A stretch of DNA of 64,000 nt from Radicibacter daui (GCA_030657355.1 CP131056.1:1756501-1820500), one strand, 5' to 3'; positions 1 to 10,437 are shown, numbered from the stretch's first letter. Translations and numbers: made by a program. Notes: a model not told the origin generated them from the letters alone.

Positions 1-737
<737 letters not shown>

Positions 738-911
738 TTGCGTAGCGCGACTCTTTGTAATATATAGATTCTAGGATCGGGCGGCGCAGTAGATGTTTTC
801 GGGGTGGCGGCCGCACAAAAGCTGGATTGGTTTAGAAAATCTTCAGCTTCGTGCGTCACGATCATACCAAGCGATATCATTTGCTGCGCTAACTAGGGGG
901 GCAGGCCGTTG

Positions 912-1778
912 ATGAAATCCGGCCAGCACGGCAATACCAGGGTAGCTGTGTCGCTGCGCTCTACGGCGCAGCGCTTCTCGGTGGTTCTGCTCATCGGCGC
1001 CTCGATGGTGCTGATGGTGGCCGCCCGGATCGACGAGCGCGCCGTCAACTTCGTCCGCGCCAATACCGTCGACGCGTTGTCTCCCATTCTGGATGCGATG
1101 GCAAAGCCGGCATCCTTCGCGGCGCGAGTCGTCGAGGATGCGCGCGGCTTCGTTTATCTCCGGCAGGAAAACGAGCGGCTGGTGGCGGAAAATATCCGTC
1201 TTCAGCAGTGGCAGAACCTCGCCCTGCGCCTGCAGGCGGAAAATAACGACCTGCGCCGCCTGCTGAACTTCCGCCGTGACGATGCCGAGCATTTCGTCAC
1301 GGCCAATGTGATCGCCGATACCTCCGGCTCCTTCACCCGCAGCGTGCTGCTGGACCGCGGCACCGAGGACGGTGTGAATCGCGGGCAGCTTGCCATGTCC
1401 GGTGAAGCGATTGTCGGCCGCATTGTCGAGGCCGGTCGCCATTCCGCCCGGCTGCTACTGCTGACCGATACCAGTTCCCGGGTGCCGGTCCTGCTGCAGG
1501 ACCAGCGGGCCCGCGCCATTCTGGGCGGCGACAATACCGATACCCCCAAGCTGCTCTTCCTGCCGTCGGATACCGAGGCGAAGGAAGGGGAGTGGGTGGT
1601 GACCTCCGGTTATGGCGGCGGTGTGCCTTCGGGCATTCCGGTCGGTGTGGTAACGGGTGGCGAGAACGGCACGTTCAGCATCCGGCCGTTTGCCGATTTC
1701 GCGCGGCTGGAGCATGTGCGCATCGTCGATTTCGGCGTCGGTGCCGGCGATCTGGAGATTGCCGAACGTCCGGAATAA
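912..1778 (+). CDS. mreC: Rod shape-determining protein MreC
   Basis: Periplasmic scaffold of the elongasome that links MreB filaments to PBP2. The 288-residue protein has a short cytoplasmic N-terminus, one membrane segment (about 18-38, FSVVLLIGASMVLMVAA), a coiled coil (about 75-115, YLRQENERLVAENIRLQQW and on), and the beta-barrel MreC domain with GYGGGVPSGIPVG near residue 235. I chose ATG 912, preceded by AGGGGGG at 894-900. A TTG directly before it at 909 is the only other nearby start. Its length is normal for the family, and the order mreB-mreC-mreD supports the call. Confidence 0.95.
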   Translation: MKSGQHGNTRVAVSLRSTAQRFSVVLLIGASMVLMVAARIDERAVNFVRANTVDALSPILDAMAKPASFAARVVEDARGFVYLRQENERLVAENIRLQQWQNLALRLQAENNDLRRLLNFRRDDAEHFVTANVIADTSGSFTRSVLLDRGTEDGVNRGQLAMSGEAIVGRIVEAGRHSARLLLLTDTSSRVPVLLQDQRARAILGGDNTDTPKLLFLPSDTEAKEGEWVVTSGYGGGVPSGIPVGVVTGGENGTFSIRPFADFARLEHVRIVDFGVGAGDLEIAERPE

Positions 1779-1946
1779 ATCCGGCGGCATCTCCCTCCCG
1801 GACTGTTATCCCTTTTTGAAAGTTTGGCGCCCGGCCAACGGTCCTTGCGGCGTCAAACCTGTCGCCTGCGCGGCGTCCGCCCTGTATAAGCGAGCGGCCG
1901 CCCGGCTCTGCCGGCCGGTATTCCCGCCGGCAACGACCAAAGCGCT

Positions 1947-2465
1947 TTGCAAACCCCCGTGACCTTCCTCACCAAACTCGATCATTTCGCGCGTCACATC
2001 GTGCCGGGGCTGACGGTGGCGGTGCTGGTGGTGCTCGGGCTGATGCCGTTGCCGCTGCCCTATTATGGGCCAGTTTCGCCATCACTCTCCTTCGCGGCGG
2101 TCTATTTCTGGTCGATCCATCGGCCCGATCTGCTGCCGCCCTGGGCCTGCTTTGTGCTCGGCCTGTTCCTCGACCTATTGCTGGGCGTGCCACCGGGGCT
2201 CAATGCCATGGTGTTCGTGCTGACGCACTGGATCCTGGGCAGCCAGCTTAAATTCTTCCGCAACCAGTCCTTCAGCGTGCTTTGGGGCTGTTTCATCGTG
2301 ATCTGCTTCGGTGCCGGCCTGCTGCAATGGGTGCTGGTTTGCCTGTTCGAGTTTGCCTTCGTTTCGCCCATTCCGGCCCTGATCCGCGCCGGGCTGACGG
2401 CGGCCTTCCTGCCGTTCGTCAGCTGGATCCTGGGGCGGGTGGAAAAACTGGTGTTGCCCAACTAA
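1947..2465 (+). CDS. mreD: Rod shape-determining protein MreD
   Basis: Integral membrane component of the elongasome. The 172 residues are mostly hydrophobic, with about five predicted membrane helices, for example GLTVAVLVVLGLMPLPLPYY and WACFVLGLFLDLLLGVPPGL; the charged FLDLL and GVPPG pattern is typical of MreD. The start is uncertain because there is no upstream ATG: TTG 1947 and GTG 1959 are both possible. The 168 bases before it hold nothing I recognise. The gene lies between mreC and mrdA, which makes the assignment firm despite the low sequence conservation of this family. Confidence 0.88.
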   Translation: MQTPVTFLTKLDHFARHIVPGLTVAVLVVLGLMPLPLPYYGPVSPSLSFAAVYFWSIHRPDLLPPWACFVLGLFLDLLLGVPPGLNAMVFVLTHWILGSQLKFFRNQSFSVLWGCFIVICFGAGLLQWVLVCLFEFAFVSPIPALIRAGLTAAFLPFVSWILGRVEKLVLPN

Positions 2466-2541
2466 GCTTCACCGATATGTCTACCGCCTGTGGCGGGGGA
2501 TGCCGGCGGGCTGTTGCCGGCGCGCCTTACTGGATCCGCTG

Positions 2542-4380
2542 ATGTCCATCGACCGCGACAATTCCCGCTATCGCATCTTTTCCCGGCGCGTGGCGCTGCT
2601 GGGAGCATTGCAGGCTGCGGGCCTTGGCGCTCTGGTGTCGCGGCTCTACTACCTGCAGGTCGTCGAGTCGGACAAATACACCACGCTGGCGGAAGATAAC
2701 CGCATCAATGTGCGGCTTCTGGCGCCGGTGCGCGGACAGATCACCGATCGTCTGGGCGTGCCGCTGGCGATCAACGAACAGAATTTCCGCGCGCTCGCCG
2801 TCAGGGAATCGGCCGGCAATCTGGAGGAGGTGCTGAACCACCTCGCCGGGCTGGTGCCGCTCTCCGAAGCCGACCTGAAGCGCACCCTGCGCGATGCTTC
2901 GCGCCGGCCGGCCTTCATGCCGGTGACGGTGCGCGAAAACCTGACCTGGGACGAGGTCTCCACGCTCGAGCTGGCGGCGCCAGAGCTGCCGGGCATCTCC
3001 ATCGATGAAGGTCAGCTGCGTTACTATCCCTATTCGGATGCTTTCGCCCATATCGTGGGCTATGTCGGCAAGGTGTCCGAGAGCGAGCTGGATGGCGATC
3101 CGGTGCTGGCCCTGCCGGGTTTCCGCATCGGCAAGAGCGGCATCGAGCGTTTCCATGATCAGGAACTGCGCGGCGAGGCAGGGCGCAAGCGCATGGAGGT
3201 CAATGCGCTTGGCCGCGTGATTCGCGAGATCGACCGTGATCCCGGCAAGCCCGGTTCGGAAATCAAGCTGACGCTGGATGCCAACCTGCAGCAGTTTGCT
3301 ACCCAGCGCCTTGCGCAGGAGCGCAGCGCCGCCTCGGTGGTGATGGATGCGGTCAATGGCGATGTCTACGCCCTCGTCAGCAGCCCCAGCTTCGACCCCA
3401 ACGTCTTTACCCGTGGCATCACGGCGGATACCTGGGAAGATCTGCTGTCCAACCCGGCCTCGCCACTGACCAACAAGGCGATTGCCGGCCAGTACGCCCC
3501 GGGTTCCACCTTCAAGCCGATGGTGCTGCTGGCGGGGCTGGAAAGCGGCATCATCGACGAGAGCTTTACGGTTTTCTGCCCCGGTCACTACGATCTCGGC
3601 GACCATCGTTTCCATTGCTGGAAGCGCGGCGGGCATGGAACGGTGGGCACGGCAGAATCGCTCGAGCATTCCTGCGACGTCTTTTATTACGAGCTCTCCC
3701 GCCGCGTTGGAATCGACCGCATCGCGGCGATGGCGCGACGCTTTGGTTTCGATTCCCCGAGCGGTATCGACCTGCCGGGCGAACGGCCGGGCACCATTCC
3801 CGACCGCGACTGGAAGCGCGCCAACTTCAACAAGCCCTGGACGCAGGGCGAGACGCTCAATGCCGCCATCGGCCAGGGGTATGTGTTGTCAACGCCGCTC
3901 CAGCTGGCGGTGATGGCCGCCCGCCTTGCCCTTGGGCGCGAGGTGAAGCCGCATCTGACCCTCTCGGTCGATGATGTGCCGGCAGTACGGGGCGATTTCC
4001 CGCTGATGGGCATCAAGGCGGAGAATCTGGCCGTGGTGCATCGGGGCATGGGGCTGGTGGTCAATTCTCCCATCGGTACCGCCTACAGGGCGCGCATCCA
4101 GCAGAAGGGCATGGAGATGGCCGGCAAGACCGGCTCGGCGCAGGTGCGCCGCATCACCATGGCCGAGCGTGCCACCGGTGTGATCAGTAATGACGATCTG
4201 CCGTGGAACCAGCGCGACCATGCGCTGTTCATCGCCTTCGCACCGTTCGACAACCCGCGTTATGCCTGCGCCACCATCGTGGAGCATGGCGGGGGTGGCG
4301 GTGCGGTGGCCGGACCGATCTGCCGCGACCTGCTGCTGGATTGCCAGCAGCGTGATCCGGCTGGAATTCGCAGTGTTTAA
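2542..4380 (+). CDS. mrdA: Penicillin-binding protein 2, elongasome transpeptidase
   Basis: Cross-links peptidoglycan during cell elongation. The 612-residue protein has a cytoplasmic tail, one membrane anchor (about 15-38), a PBP dimerisation region (LLAPVRGQITDRLGVPLAIN), and a transpeptidase domain with S-x-x-K as STFK (Ser about 322), an SCD motif (EHSCDVFYYEL) and KTG (AGKTGSAQ, about 529). I chose ATG 2542 (MSIDRDNSRYRIFSRR) because the in-frame codons upstream look unrelated to the family. It follows mreD closely. The glycosyltransferase partner RodA (mrdB), which often comes next, is not here: the next feature is a tRNA. Confidence 0.96.
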   Translation: MSIDRDNSRYRIFSRRVALLGALQAAGLGALVSRLYYLQVVESDKYTTLAEDNRINVRLLAPVRGQITDRLGVPLAINEQNFRALAVRESAGNLEEVLNHLAGLVPLSEADLKRTLRDASRRPAFMPVTVRENLTWDEVSTLELAAPELPGISIDEGQLRYYPYSDAFAHIVGYVGKVSESELDGDPVLALPGFRIGKSGIERFHDQELRGEAGRKRMEVNALGRVIREIDRDPGKPGSEIKLTLDANLQQFATQRLAQERSAASVVMDAVNGDVYALVSSPSFDPNVFTRGITADTWEDLLSNPASPLTNKAIAGQYAPGSTFKPMVLLAGLESGIIDESFTVFCPGHYDLGDHRFHCWKRGGHGTVGTAESLEHSCDVFYYELSRRVGIDRIAAMARRFGFDSPSGIDLPGERPGTIPDRDWKRANFNKPWTQGETLNAAIGQGYVLSTPLQLAVMAARLALGREVKPHLTLSVDDVPAVRGDFPLMGIKAENLAVVHRGMGLVVNSPIGTAYRARIQQKGMEMAGKTGSAQVRRITMAERATGVISNDDLPWNQRDHALFIAFAPFDNPRYACATIVEHGGGGGAVAGPICRDLLLDCQQRDPAGIRSV

Positions 4381-4452
4381 GCCGTTTTTGCCGACTTATG
4401 GGTAACGGTGAGTTTTTTCCGGCCCCAAGGACGATTTTCATGTTTTTTGGGC

Positions 4453-4481
4453 TGGACAGGGTACGGGATGGCCTTTATACA
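4453..4481 (+). promoter_or_regulatory. Sigma-70-type promoter of the tRNA-Lys gene
   Basis: TGGACA at 4453-4458 and TATACA at 4476-4481 are separated by exactly 17 bases, close to the consensus pair. The tRNA begins 51 bases beyond the -10 element, which fits a short 5' leader. It lies in the gap after mrdA. Confidence 0.6.
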
Positions 4482-4531
4482 GCCGCCCACACGATGACGG
4501 ACCGGCGCTGACGCCGCCGACATCGGCAGAT

Positions 4532-4607
<76 letters not shown>

Positions 4608-4611
4608 TCTC

Positions 4612-4655
4612 AAAGCCCTGAAATCCTTCGTGGATTTCGGGGCTTTTGATTTTCT
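4612..4655 (+). terminator. Rho-independent terminator after tRNA-Lys
   Basis: Starting 5 bases after the tRNA, AAAGCCC-T-GAAATCC and GGATTTC-G-GGGCTTTT form a long hairpin with a TTCG-containing loop, followed by a T-rich tract (GATTTT). Confidence 0.85.
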
Positions 4656-4751
4656 GGCTTTGGCCTGCTGCTGAAATTTCGCGCCTGCTGCCCCGGACCC
4701 CGGCAAGCTGATAGGCTCTGGCCCCGTGTTTTGCTGCCAGAAGGTCTGTTC

Positions 4752-5444
4752 ATGCGATTTGCGCTTTACGCCGCCCCACGCCCGGGAGAGGCCCTGCATG
4801 ATGCCGGCTCGCGCTGGCTCGGGCGCGATGCCGCCCTGGACACCCCGCTGGAGCAGCCACAGGTGCAGGGGATTGAGGCCGCGCAAATGGCGGTGATGAC
4901 CGCCGAGCCTCGGCGGTACGGTTTTCACGGCACACTGAAGCCCCCCTTTGCCTTGAAGGAGGCCGAGACGCAGGAGGCGCTGGAAGCTGCCGTGGCGTTG
5001 CTCGCGGCGCGCTTGACGCCGGTTGCGGTTCCCGACCTCAAGGTAGGGCGCATCGGGCATTTCCTGGCGCTGGTGCCGGGCATGCGGAATGAGGCGCTTG
5101 AGGCATTGGCAGCAGAGTGCGTTACCGCGCTCGATGGCTTCCGCGCCGAGATGCCGGTGGAAGAACTGGCGCGGCGTCGGGCCGCCTGCCTTTCCCCGCG
5201 GCAGGACGAGATGCTGCTGCGCTGGGGCTATCCTTATGTGATGGATCAGTCCCGCTATCACATGACGCTTTCCGGCCGTATTTTTCCGGCAGAGATGGAG
5301 CTGCTGCAACCTGTGGCCGAGTGCTGGTTTGCGCCATCCCTTTCCGGGGGCTTTACAGTCGACGCCCTGGCCCTTTTCATGGAGCCGGAGAAGGGGGCGC
5401 CGCTCGTGATGCTCAGGCATTTTGCGCTCGGCAAGGCCGGCTGA
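4752..5444 (+). CDS. DUF1045 family phosphonate-metabolism protein, 2H-phosphoesterase-like
   Basis: This 230-residue cytosolic protein belongs to the DUF1045 family, usually encoded inside C-P lyase clusters. Two H-x-T motifs are visible: FHGTLKPPF near residue 58 and YHMTLSG near 172. They are the catalytic signature of 2H phosphoesterases, so it plausibly opens a cyclic ribose phosphate from phosphonate breakdown; that substrate is inferred. The start ATG 4752 (MRFALYAAPRPGE) matches the family N-terminus. The next gene, phnM, starts 61 bases later on the same strand. None of phnGHIJKL is in the window, which is unusual for this pair. Confidence 0.85.
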   Translation: MRFALYAAPRPGEALHDAGSRWLGRDAALDTPLEQPQVQGIEAAQMAVMTAEPRRYGFHGTLKPPFALKEAETQEALEAAVALLAARLTPVAVPDLKVGRIGHFLALVPGMRNEALEALAAECVTALDGFRAEMPVEELARRRAACLSPRQDEMLLRWGYPYVMDQSRYHMTLSGRIFPAEMELLQPVAECWFAPSLSGGFTVDALALFMEPEKGAPLVMLRHFALGKAG

Positions 5445-5505
5445 CGGCTCGGGCGATTGCCGCCACTTTCTTTCGTTGCTTCCGACCCGCCTTTACGAGC
5501 CTTCA

Positions 5506-6666
5506 ATGACCGCCGAAATCATCTTTACCAACGCCCGTATCGTGCTTGCCGACAGCATTGTGGATGGCAGCGTCGTGGTGAAGGACGGCCTGATAACCGG
5601 CATTGACGCAGGCAGCACCGTCCGTGCGGCCGGGGTGATCGATCTGGCGGGCGACTATCTGATGCCGGGCCTCGTCGAGCTGCATACCGACCATCTGGAA
5701 TCGCATTTCCATCCGCGTCCCAAGGTGCGCTGGCCGGCGATTGCCGCAGTGCAGGCGCATGATGCGCAGGTGGCGGCATCCGGCATCACCACGGTGCTGG
5801 ATGCGCTGCGGGTGGGCACCCTGCGCACGGACAGCGCCGGCCTTGCGGAGAATGTCGCCACGCTGGCAGCAGCCATCCGCGCCGCGCGGGAGGCCGGCTG
5901 GCTGAAAGCGGACCACAAGCTGCATATCCGCTGCGAGCTCTCCAGCCCGGACACTGTTGCCGGCCTTGAAGGATTGCTCGACGATCCGGCGCTGCAGCTC
6001 CTGTCGCTGATGGACCATACGCCGGGGCAGCGCCAGTTCGTCCATCTCGGCCATTTCCGCACCTACTACCAGGGCAAGACGGGGATGAGCGACAGCCAGA
6101 TGGATGAATTCATCGCCGAGCGGCAGGCCGACCATCATCGCCATTGTCCGGCCAACCGGGCACGGGTGGTGGAGATTGCGCGGGCGCGTGGCCTGCGCCT
6201 TGCCAGCCATGACGATGCGACGGCGGCGCACGTTGCCGAAGCGGTGGAGAATGGCGTGGCGATTGCCGAATTCCCCACCACGCTGGAGGCCGCACGCGCT
6301 GCCGAGGGCGAGGGGCTGGCTGTGCTGATGGGGGCCCCCAACATCGTGCGTGGCGGCTCGCACAGCGGCAATATTTCGGCTGCCGAGCTGGCACGCGAAG
6401 GGCTGCTCGACATTCTGTCGTCGGATTATGTGCCCTTCAGCCTGATGCAGGCGGTCTTCCGCCTGTCGGACGAAGGCATCGTAACGCTGCCGAGGGCGGT
6501 CGCGATGGTAACGTCTGCTCCCGCCCGGGCGGTGGGGCTGATTGATCGCGGCGAGATCGCGCCCGGCAAGCGCGCCGATCTGGTGCGGGTGGAAGCGGCT
6601 GGTGAAGATCAGGGACGCCTGCCGGTCGTGCGCTCCGTCTGGCGCGAGGGCCAGCGGGTCTGCTGA
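5506..6666 (+). CDS. phnM: Alpha-D-ribose 1-methylphosphonate 5-triphosphate diphosphatase
   Basis: PhnM removes pyrophosphate from the ribose triphosphate phosphonate made early in the C-P lyase pathway. The 386-residue amidohydrolase-fold protein has the metal-binding HTDH motif (His60, His63) in GLVELHTDHLESHFHPRP, SHDDAT near 235, GAPNIVRGGSHSGN near 280 and the late SSDYVPFSL segment. I chose ATG 5506 (MTAEIIFTNARIVL), because the frame upstream is not family-like. It forms a likely operon with the DUF1045 gene. A role outside C-P lyase cannot be excluded, since the core lyase genes are not seen here. Confidence 0.93.
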   Translation: MTAEIIFTNARIVLADSIVDGSVVVKDGLITGIDAGSTVRAAGVIDLAGDYLMPGLVELHTDHLESHFHPRPKVRWPAIAAVQAHDAQVAASGITTVLDALRVGTLRTDSAGLAENVATLAAAIRAAREAGWLKADHKLHIRCELSSPDTVAGLEGLLDDPALQLLSLMDHTPGQRQFVHLGHFRTYYQGKTGMSDSQMDEFIAERQADHHRHCPANRARVVEIARARGLRLASHDDATAAHVAEAVENGVAIAEFPTTLEAARAAEGEGLAVLMGAPNIVRGGSHSGNISAAELAREGLLDILSSDYVPFSLMQAVFRLSDEGIVTLPRAVAMVTSAPARAVGLIDRGEIAPGKRADLVRVEAAGEDQGRLPVVRSVWREGQRVC

Positions 6667-6737
6667 GCGGCGGGCGTCCCCGAGGGGCTGCCGCGGGAGG
6701 GGGGTAACGCGGAAACCCCTGTTCCGTCAGGCGCGCC

Positions 6738-6935
6738 TTAGTGCTTGCCGAGCCAGAGGTCGACCTGGCGATCCGCCTCTTCCCGGGCGATGCCATAACG
6801 CTTCTGGATGGTGCCGGCGAGTTCGGTGCGGCGGCCACGAATTACATCGAAATCGTCGTCGGTCAGTTTGCCCCACTGGGCCTGGATGCTGCCCTTGAAC
6901 TCTTTCCAGTTACCTTCGATCTGATCCCAATTCAT
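6738..6935 (-). CDS. CsbD family stress protein
   Basis: A small hydrophilic protein of 65 residues, MNWDQIEGNWKEFKGSIQAQ and on, with the CsbD pattern W-x-x-x-K-G and WGKLTDDD. Family members are often induced by general stress; the molecular role is unknown. The start at 6935 begins with the conserved MNWDQIEG and is preceded by GGGAGAACAAC on the coding strand. It is convergent with phnM and lies downstream of the ScfR-like regulator on the same strand. Confidence 0.92.
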   Translation of the reverse strand: MNWDQIEGNWKEFKGSIQAQWGKLTDDDFDVIRGRRTELAGTIQKRYGIAREEADRQVDLWLGKH

Positions 6936-7055
6936 GTTGTTCTCCCTTGGGCTATGGCGCGCGGATGGGCCGCCGCCTTCCTTTGGGCAACGCTGCATCG
7001 CACCAGAGGGTTTCAGCCGCATAAGGGCTCAACCGGTGCGCCGGGGGCCGGTCTC

Positions 7056-8495
7056 TCAGCTTTCTTCTGCCACCGAATAGGGGATAAAGCGGCGCCGGTT
7101 ATCGTCCACGGACACGGCGCGCGTTGCTGGCGGAAAGGCACGTTGCGGGCACTGCACCCGCTCGCATACACGGCAGCCGGGGCCGATGGGCACGGCGGCA
7201 TTCTGCGCGCCGGAGAGGTCGATGCCCTGCGCGTAGACAAGCCGGTGCGCATAGGAGATCTCGCAGCCGATGCCGACGGCGAAATCCTGCTTGGGGGCGG
7301 TAAAGCCGCCGCCGCCTTTCTGCACCGTGCGGGCAAGGCACAAATAGGTCGTGCCGTCGGGCATGCTGGCAAGCTGGATGAGGATGCGCCGGGGCGAGGC
7401 AAAAGCCTCATGCACGTTCCATAGCGGGCAGGCACCGCCGAAGCGGGCGAAATGGAAGCGCGGGGCGCTCTGGCGTTTGGAGATGTTGCCGGCCTTGTCC
7501 ACGCGCACGAAATAAAACGGCACGCCCTGGGCGCCAGGCCGGCGCAGGGTGGAGAGCCGGTGCGTTACCTGCTCGAAACTGGCGCCGAAGCGACGCTGCA
7601 ACTGCTCGATATCGTACCAGCAGGCCTCCGCACTGTTGAGGAACTCGCGGTACGGCATGATGAGTGCGCCGGCAAAGTGGTTCGCAAGCCCCACCCGGCA
7701 GATCGAGGGGGCGCCTTCAGCGCTGAAACCGGCCTCGCCGATCAGATGCTCGATGCTCTCGGCCTGGTCGAGCAGGGCGATCTGGTAGGCGGCCTGGAAG
7801 GTCTGGCTGGCGGGCGGTAGCGCCTCGGAGATGGTGAGGGTGCGGCTTTCCGGATCGTAGCGGCGCAGGGTGCTGGGGCCGCCGGGGCTTGAGGGGTCGA
7901 TGCGGGTGCGCACGCCGTGGGTGTGGGCGAGATAGTTGATGAGATCGTCCAGCATATTGCCGAGGCGGAAGTTCTCCCGTGCCTGCAGCGCTTCGGCGGC
8001 CCGCTCCAGCCCGTCGAAATAGTTGTTCATATGGTGAAAATAGTCGCGAACTTCTTCGTAGGGGCCCTGGCTGCGCACGCCGGGTTCGTCGGGAAAGCCG
8101 CCAAGATCCCGGGCGTCGCGCATCTCGCGAAAGCGCCGGTAGAGGGTCAGGAACTTGCCGCCCAGATCAGGGGAGGCGGCGATGGCATTGCGAAGCTCGG
8201 CATTGCCGACCGCTTGCGGATCGGCTGCAAAGACCGGATCGGCCAGTGCCTCGCGCAATTCTACCAGCAGCTGGGCTTCATCATCCGTTGCCAGATCTTC
8301 CAGCGCCACATCGAGCACGCGGCTGACGCGCAGCAGGACGCTGGCCGTCAGCGGGCGCTGGTTGCGCTCTATCTGGTTGAGATAGCTGGGAGAAACGTCA
8401 GAGAGACGGGCAAGGTCAGCCTGGCTCAGGCTTTTGCGTTCACGCAGGCGCTTGAGTTTGGGGCCGATAAAAAGCTTCTCGTCCATGGCGGCCAT
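7056..8495 (-). CDS. ScfR-type (short-chain fatty acyl-CoA) XRE regulator of the prp genes
   Basis: A 479-residue regulator with an N-terminal XRE helix-turn-helix (KLKRLRERKSLSQADLARLS, then SPSYLNQIERNQRPL), a central ImmA/IrrE-like region and the C-terminal DUF2083 domain of ScfR/PccR/RamB-type proteins. A cysteine cluster C-x2-C-x4-C (GCRVCERVQCPQ) lies near the end. The central region has no HExxH, so it is not an active peptidase. Family members sense short-chain acyl-CoA. It is divergent from prpDBC, with operator-like repeats between, so it probably controls propionyl-CoA use. ATG 8495 and ATG 8486 are both possible starts. Confidence 0.88.
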   Translation of the reverse strand: MAAMDEKLFIGPKLKRLRERKSLSQADLARLSDVSPSYLNQIERNQRPLTASVLLRVSRVLDVALEDLATDDEAQLLVELREALADPVFAADPQAVGNAELRNAIAASPDLGGKFLTLYRRFREMRDARDLGGFPDEPGVRSQGPYEEVRDYFHHMNNYFDGLERAAEALQARENFRLGNMLDDLINYLAHTHGVRTRIDPSSPGGPSTLRRYDPESRTLTISEALPPASQTFQAAYQIALLDQAESIEHLIGEAGFSAEGAPSICRVGLANHFAGALIMPYREFLNSAEACWYDIEQLQRRFGASFEQVTHRLSTLRRPGAQGVPFYFVRVDKAGNISKRQSAPRFHFARFGGACPLWNVHEAFASPRRILIQLASMPDGTTYLCLARTVQKGGGGFTAPKQDFAVGIGCEISYAHRLVYAQGIDLSGAQNAAVPIGPGCRVCERVQCPQRAFPPATRAVSVDDNRRRFIPYSVAEES

Positions 8496-8520
8496 CAAAA
8501 GTGAGCAGTTGTTGCGGCAG

Positions 8521-8558
8521 TTTGCAAAATGCTCATTCGCAAAATTTGCATTTGCGAA
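8521..8558. promoter_or_regulatory. Phased ScfR-like half-sites between the regulator gene and prpD
   Basis: Three related octamers begin exactly 15 bases apart: TTTGCAAA (8521), TTCGCAAA (8536) and TTTGCGAA (8551). A further TTTGCATT lies at 8545, and another pair (TGCAAA 8619, TTGCGAA 8627) lies nearer prpD. TTTGCAAA repeats are the known target type of PccR/RamB regulators. The block lies just upstream of the regulator start, so it may also carry autoregulation. Confidence 0.65.
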
Positions 8559-8874
8559 TTTTATACAAGCAAATCCTTTCCTTCTAGGCACTTTTGTGAC
8601 GATACAGACTTGCTAGGCTGCAAATCTTGCGAATAGATAGGCGCATCACCTGCGCCACAGGGTTTCCCGTCGCCCGCGCAGGATCGGTCAAGGCAGCACT
8701 CTCCCCATCTCGCTGCCTTTTCTACCGACGGTCCAAGTCTGGGGTTCGGAAACGCTAAGATCGGCGCGGACGGTGGCACATCAAACGATGCCACCGCCGC
8801 GCCTCCTTGCCCGGCTCGCCTGCTATCGGCAGGCGAGGAGGTATCTCATCGCCCGATTGTCCTCCCGTTAAAAA

Positions 8875-10398
8875 ATGAGCGTGATCGACATGAAGCTGCA
8901 CAAGGTCCGCGTCTATAAATCCTCCGAAAAGCTGCCGCGCGAAGAGCAGCTGGCCTGGAAGCTGGCCGCGCTTGCCACCGACCCGGTGCCGGTCGAGGCG
9001 GCGGTGGAGGAGATGATCGTCAACCGCCTCATCGACAACGCGGCAGTGGCGATTGCCGCCATCAACCGCAGCCCGGCGGTGACGGCACGCTCGCAGGCGC
9101 TGGCGCATCCGCGTGATGGGGGAGCCACTCTCTTCGGCCTGCCGGAAGGCGTTCGGGTGTGCGCCGAATGGGCGGCCTGGGCCAATGGCACCGCCGTGCG
9201 GGAGCTTGATTTCCACGACACCTTCCTGGCTGCCGATTACAGCCATCCCGGCGATAACCTGCCCGCCCTGCTGGCGGTGGCGCAGCAAAAGGGCTGCTCG
9301 GGCGCCGACCTGATCCGCGCCGCCGCTACGGCCTATGAGGTGCAGGTCGACCTCGTCAAATCCATCTGCCTGCATGAGCACAAGATCGACCATGTGGCCC
9401 ATCTCGGCCCCTCCGCTGCCGCCGGCATCGGCACGCTGCTGGGACTATCGACCGAAGCGGTCTATCAGGCCGTCCAGCAGGCGCTGCATGTGACGACCGC
9501 CACGCGCCAGAGCCGCAAGGGCGAGATCAGCTCGTGGAAGGCCTTTGCCCCCGCCCACGCCACCAAGCTTGCCATTGAAGCGGTGGACCGGGCGATGCGC
9601 GGCGAGGGCGCGCCGTCCCCGATCTATGAGGGCGAGGATGCGGTGATTGCCTGGATGCTCTCTGGCCCGAAGGCGGAATACCAGGTGCCGCTGCCGGAAG
9701 CGGGGGAGCCCAAGCGCGCCATCCTCGACACCTACACCAAGGAACACAGTGCCGAATATCAGGCGCAGGCGATCATCGATCTGGCGGCCCGGCTCGGCGC
9801 GCGTGTCCCCGACCTTGCCAAGGTCAAATCCATCGTGCTGCACACCAGCCATCACACCCATTATGTGATCGGCACCGGCGCCGGTGATCCGCAGAAGATG
9901 GATCCGGATGCCAGCCGCGAAACGCTGGACCATTCCATCATGTATATCTTCGCCGTGGCGCTGGAAGATCGCAGCTGGCACCACGTGCGCTCCTATGCGC
10001 CCGAGCGGGCCCGCCGGCCGGAAACGGTGGCGCTGTGGCACAAGATCTCCACGCTTGAGGATCCGGTCTGGACCGAGCGCTATCACACCGCCGATCCGGC
10101 CCGTAAGGCCTTCGGCGGCAAGGCGGTTGTCACCATGGCCGATGGCAGCGTGATCGAGGATGAACTGGCGGTGGCCAATGCCCATCCGCTGGGTGCCCGT
10201 CCCTTTGCCCGTCCGGACTATATCCGCAAGTTCCGCACCCTGACGGAAGGGGTTCTGGCACCTGCCGAGGCCGAACGCTTCCTCGATCTGGTGCAGCAAT
10301 TGCCCCGGCTTGATGCCGCCGGCCTCTGCGGGCTCAACCCGGCGCTGCCGGAAGGGGCCTTGCTGGGCGCCGCGCGCGATCGTGCCGGGATTTTCTGA
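8875..10398 (+). CDS. prpD: 2-Methylcitrate dehydratase (MmgE/PrpD family)
   Basis: Dehydrates 2-methylcitrate to 2-methyl-cis-aconitate in the methylcitrate cycle. The 507 residues carry the family features [37 protein letters not shown] (conserved Asp and His region) and [17 protein letters not shown]. Length is typical. I chose ATG 8875; ATG 8890 ([16 protein letters not shown]) is a possible internal start. It leads the prpD-prpB-prpC operon, divergent from its likely regulator. Confidence 0.95.
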   Translation: MSVIDMKLHKVRVYKSSEKLPREEQLAWKLAALATDPVPVEAAVEEMIVNRLIDNAAVAIAAINRSPAVTARSQALAHPRDGGATLFGLPEGVRVCAEWAAWANGTAVRELDFHDTFLAADYSHPGDNLPALLAVAQQKGCSGADLIRAAATAYEVQVDLVKSICLHEHKIDHVAHLGPSAAAGIGTLLGLSTEAVYQAVQQALHVTTATRQSRKGEISSWKAFAPAHATKLAIEAVDRAMRGEGAPSPIYEGEDAVIAWMLSGPKAEYQVPLPEAGEPKRAILDTYTKEHSAEYQAQAIIDLAARLGARVPDLAKVKSIVLHTSHHTHYVIGTGAGDPQKMDPDASRETLDHSIMYIFAVALEDRSWHHVRSYAPERARRPETVALWHKISTLEDPVWTERYHTADPARKAFGGKAVVTMADGSVIEDELAVANAHPLGARPFARPDYIRKFRTLTEGVLAPAEAERFLDLVQQLPRLDAAGLCGLNPALPEGALLGAARDRAGIF

Positions 10399-10437
10399 TC
10401 TCTCCCGGACGGGTCTTTTGAAGAAGGACGGCAACGG

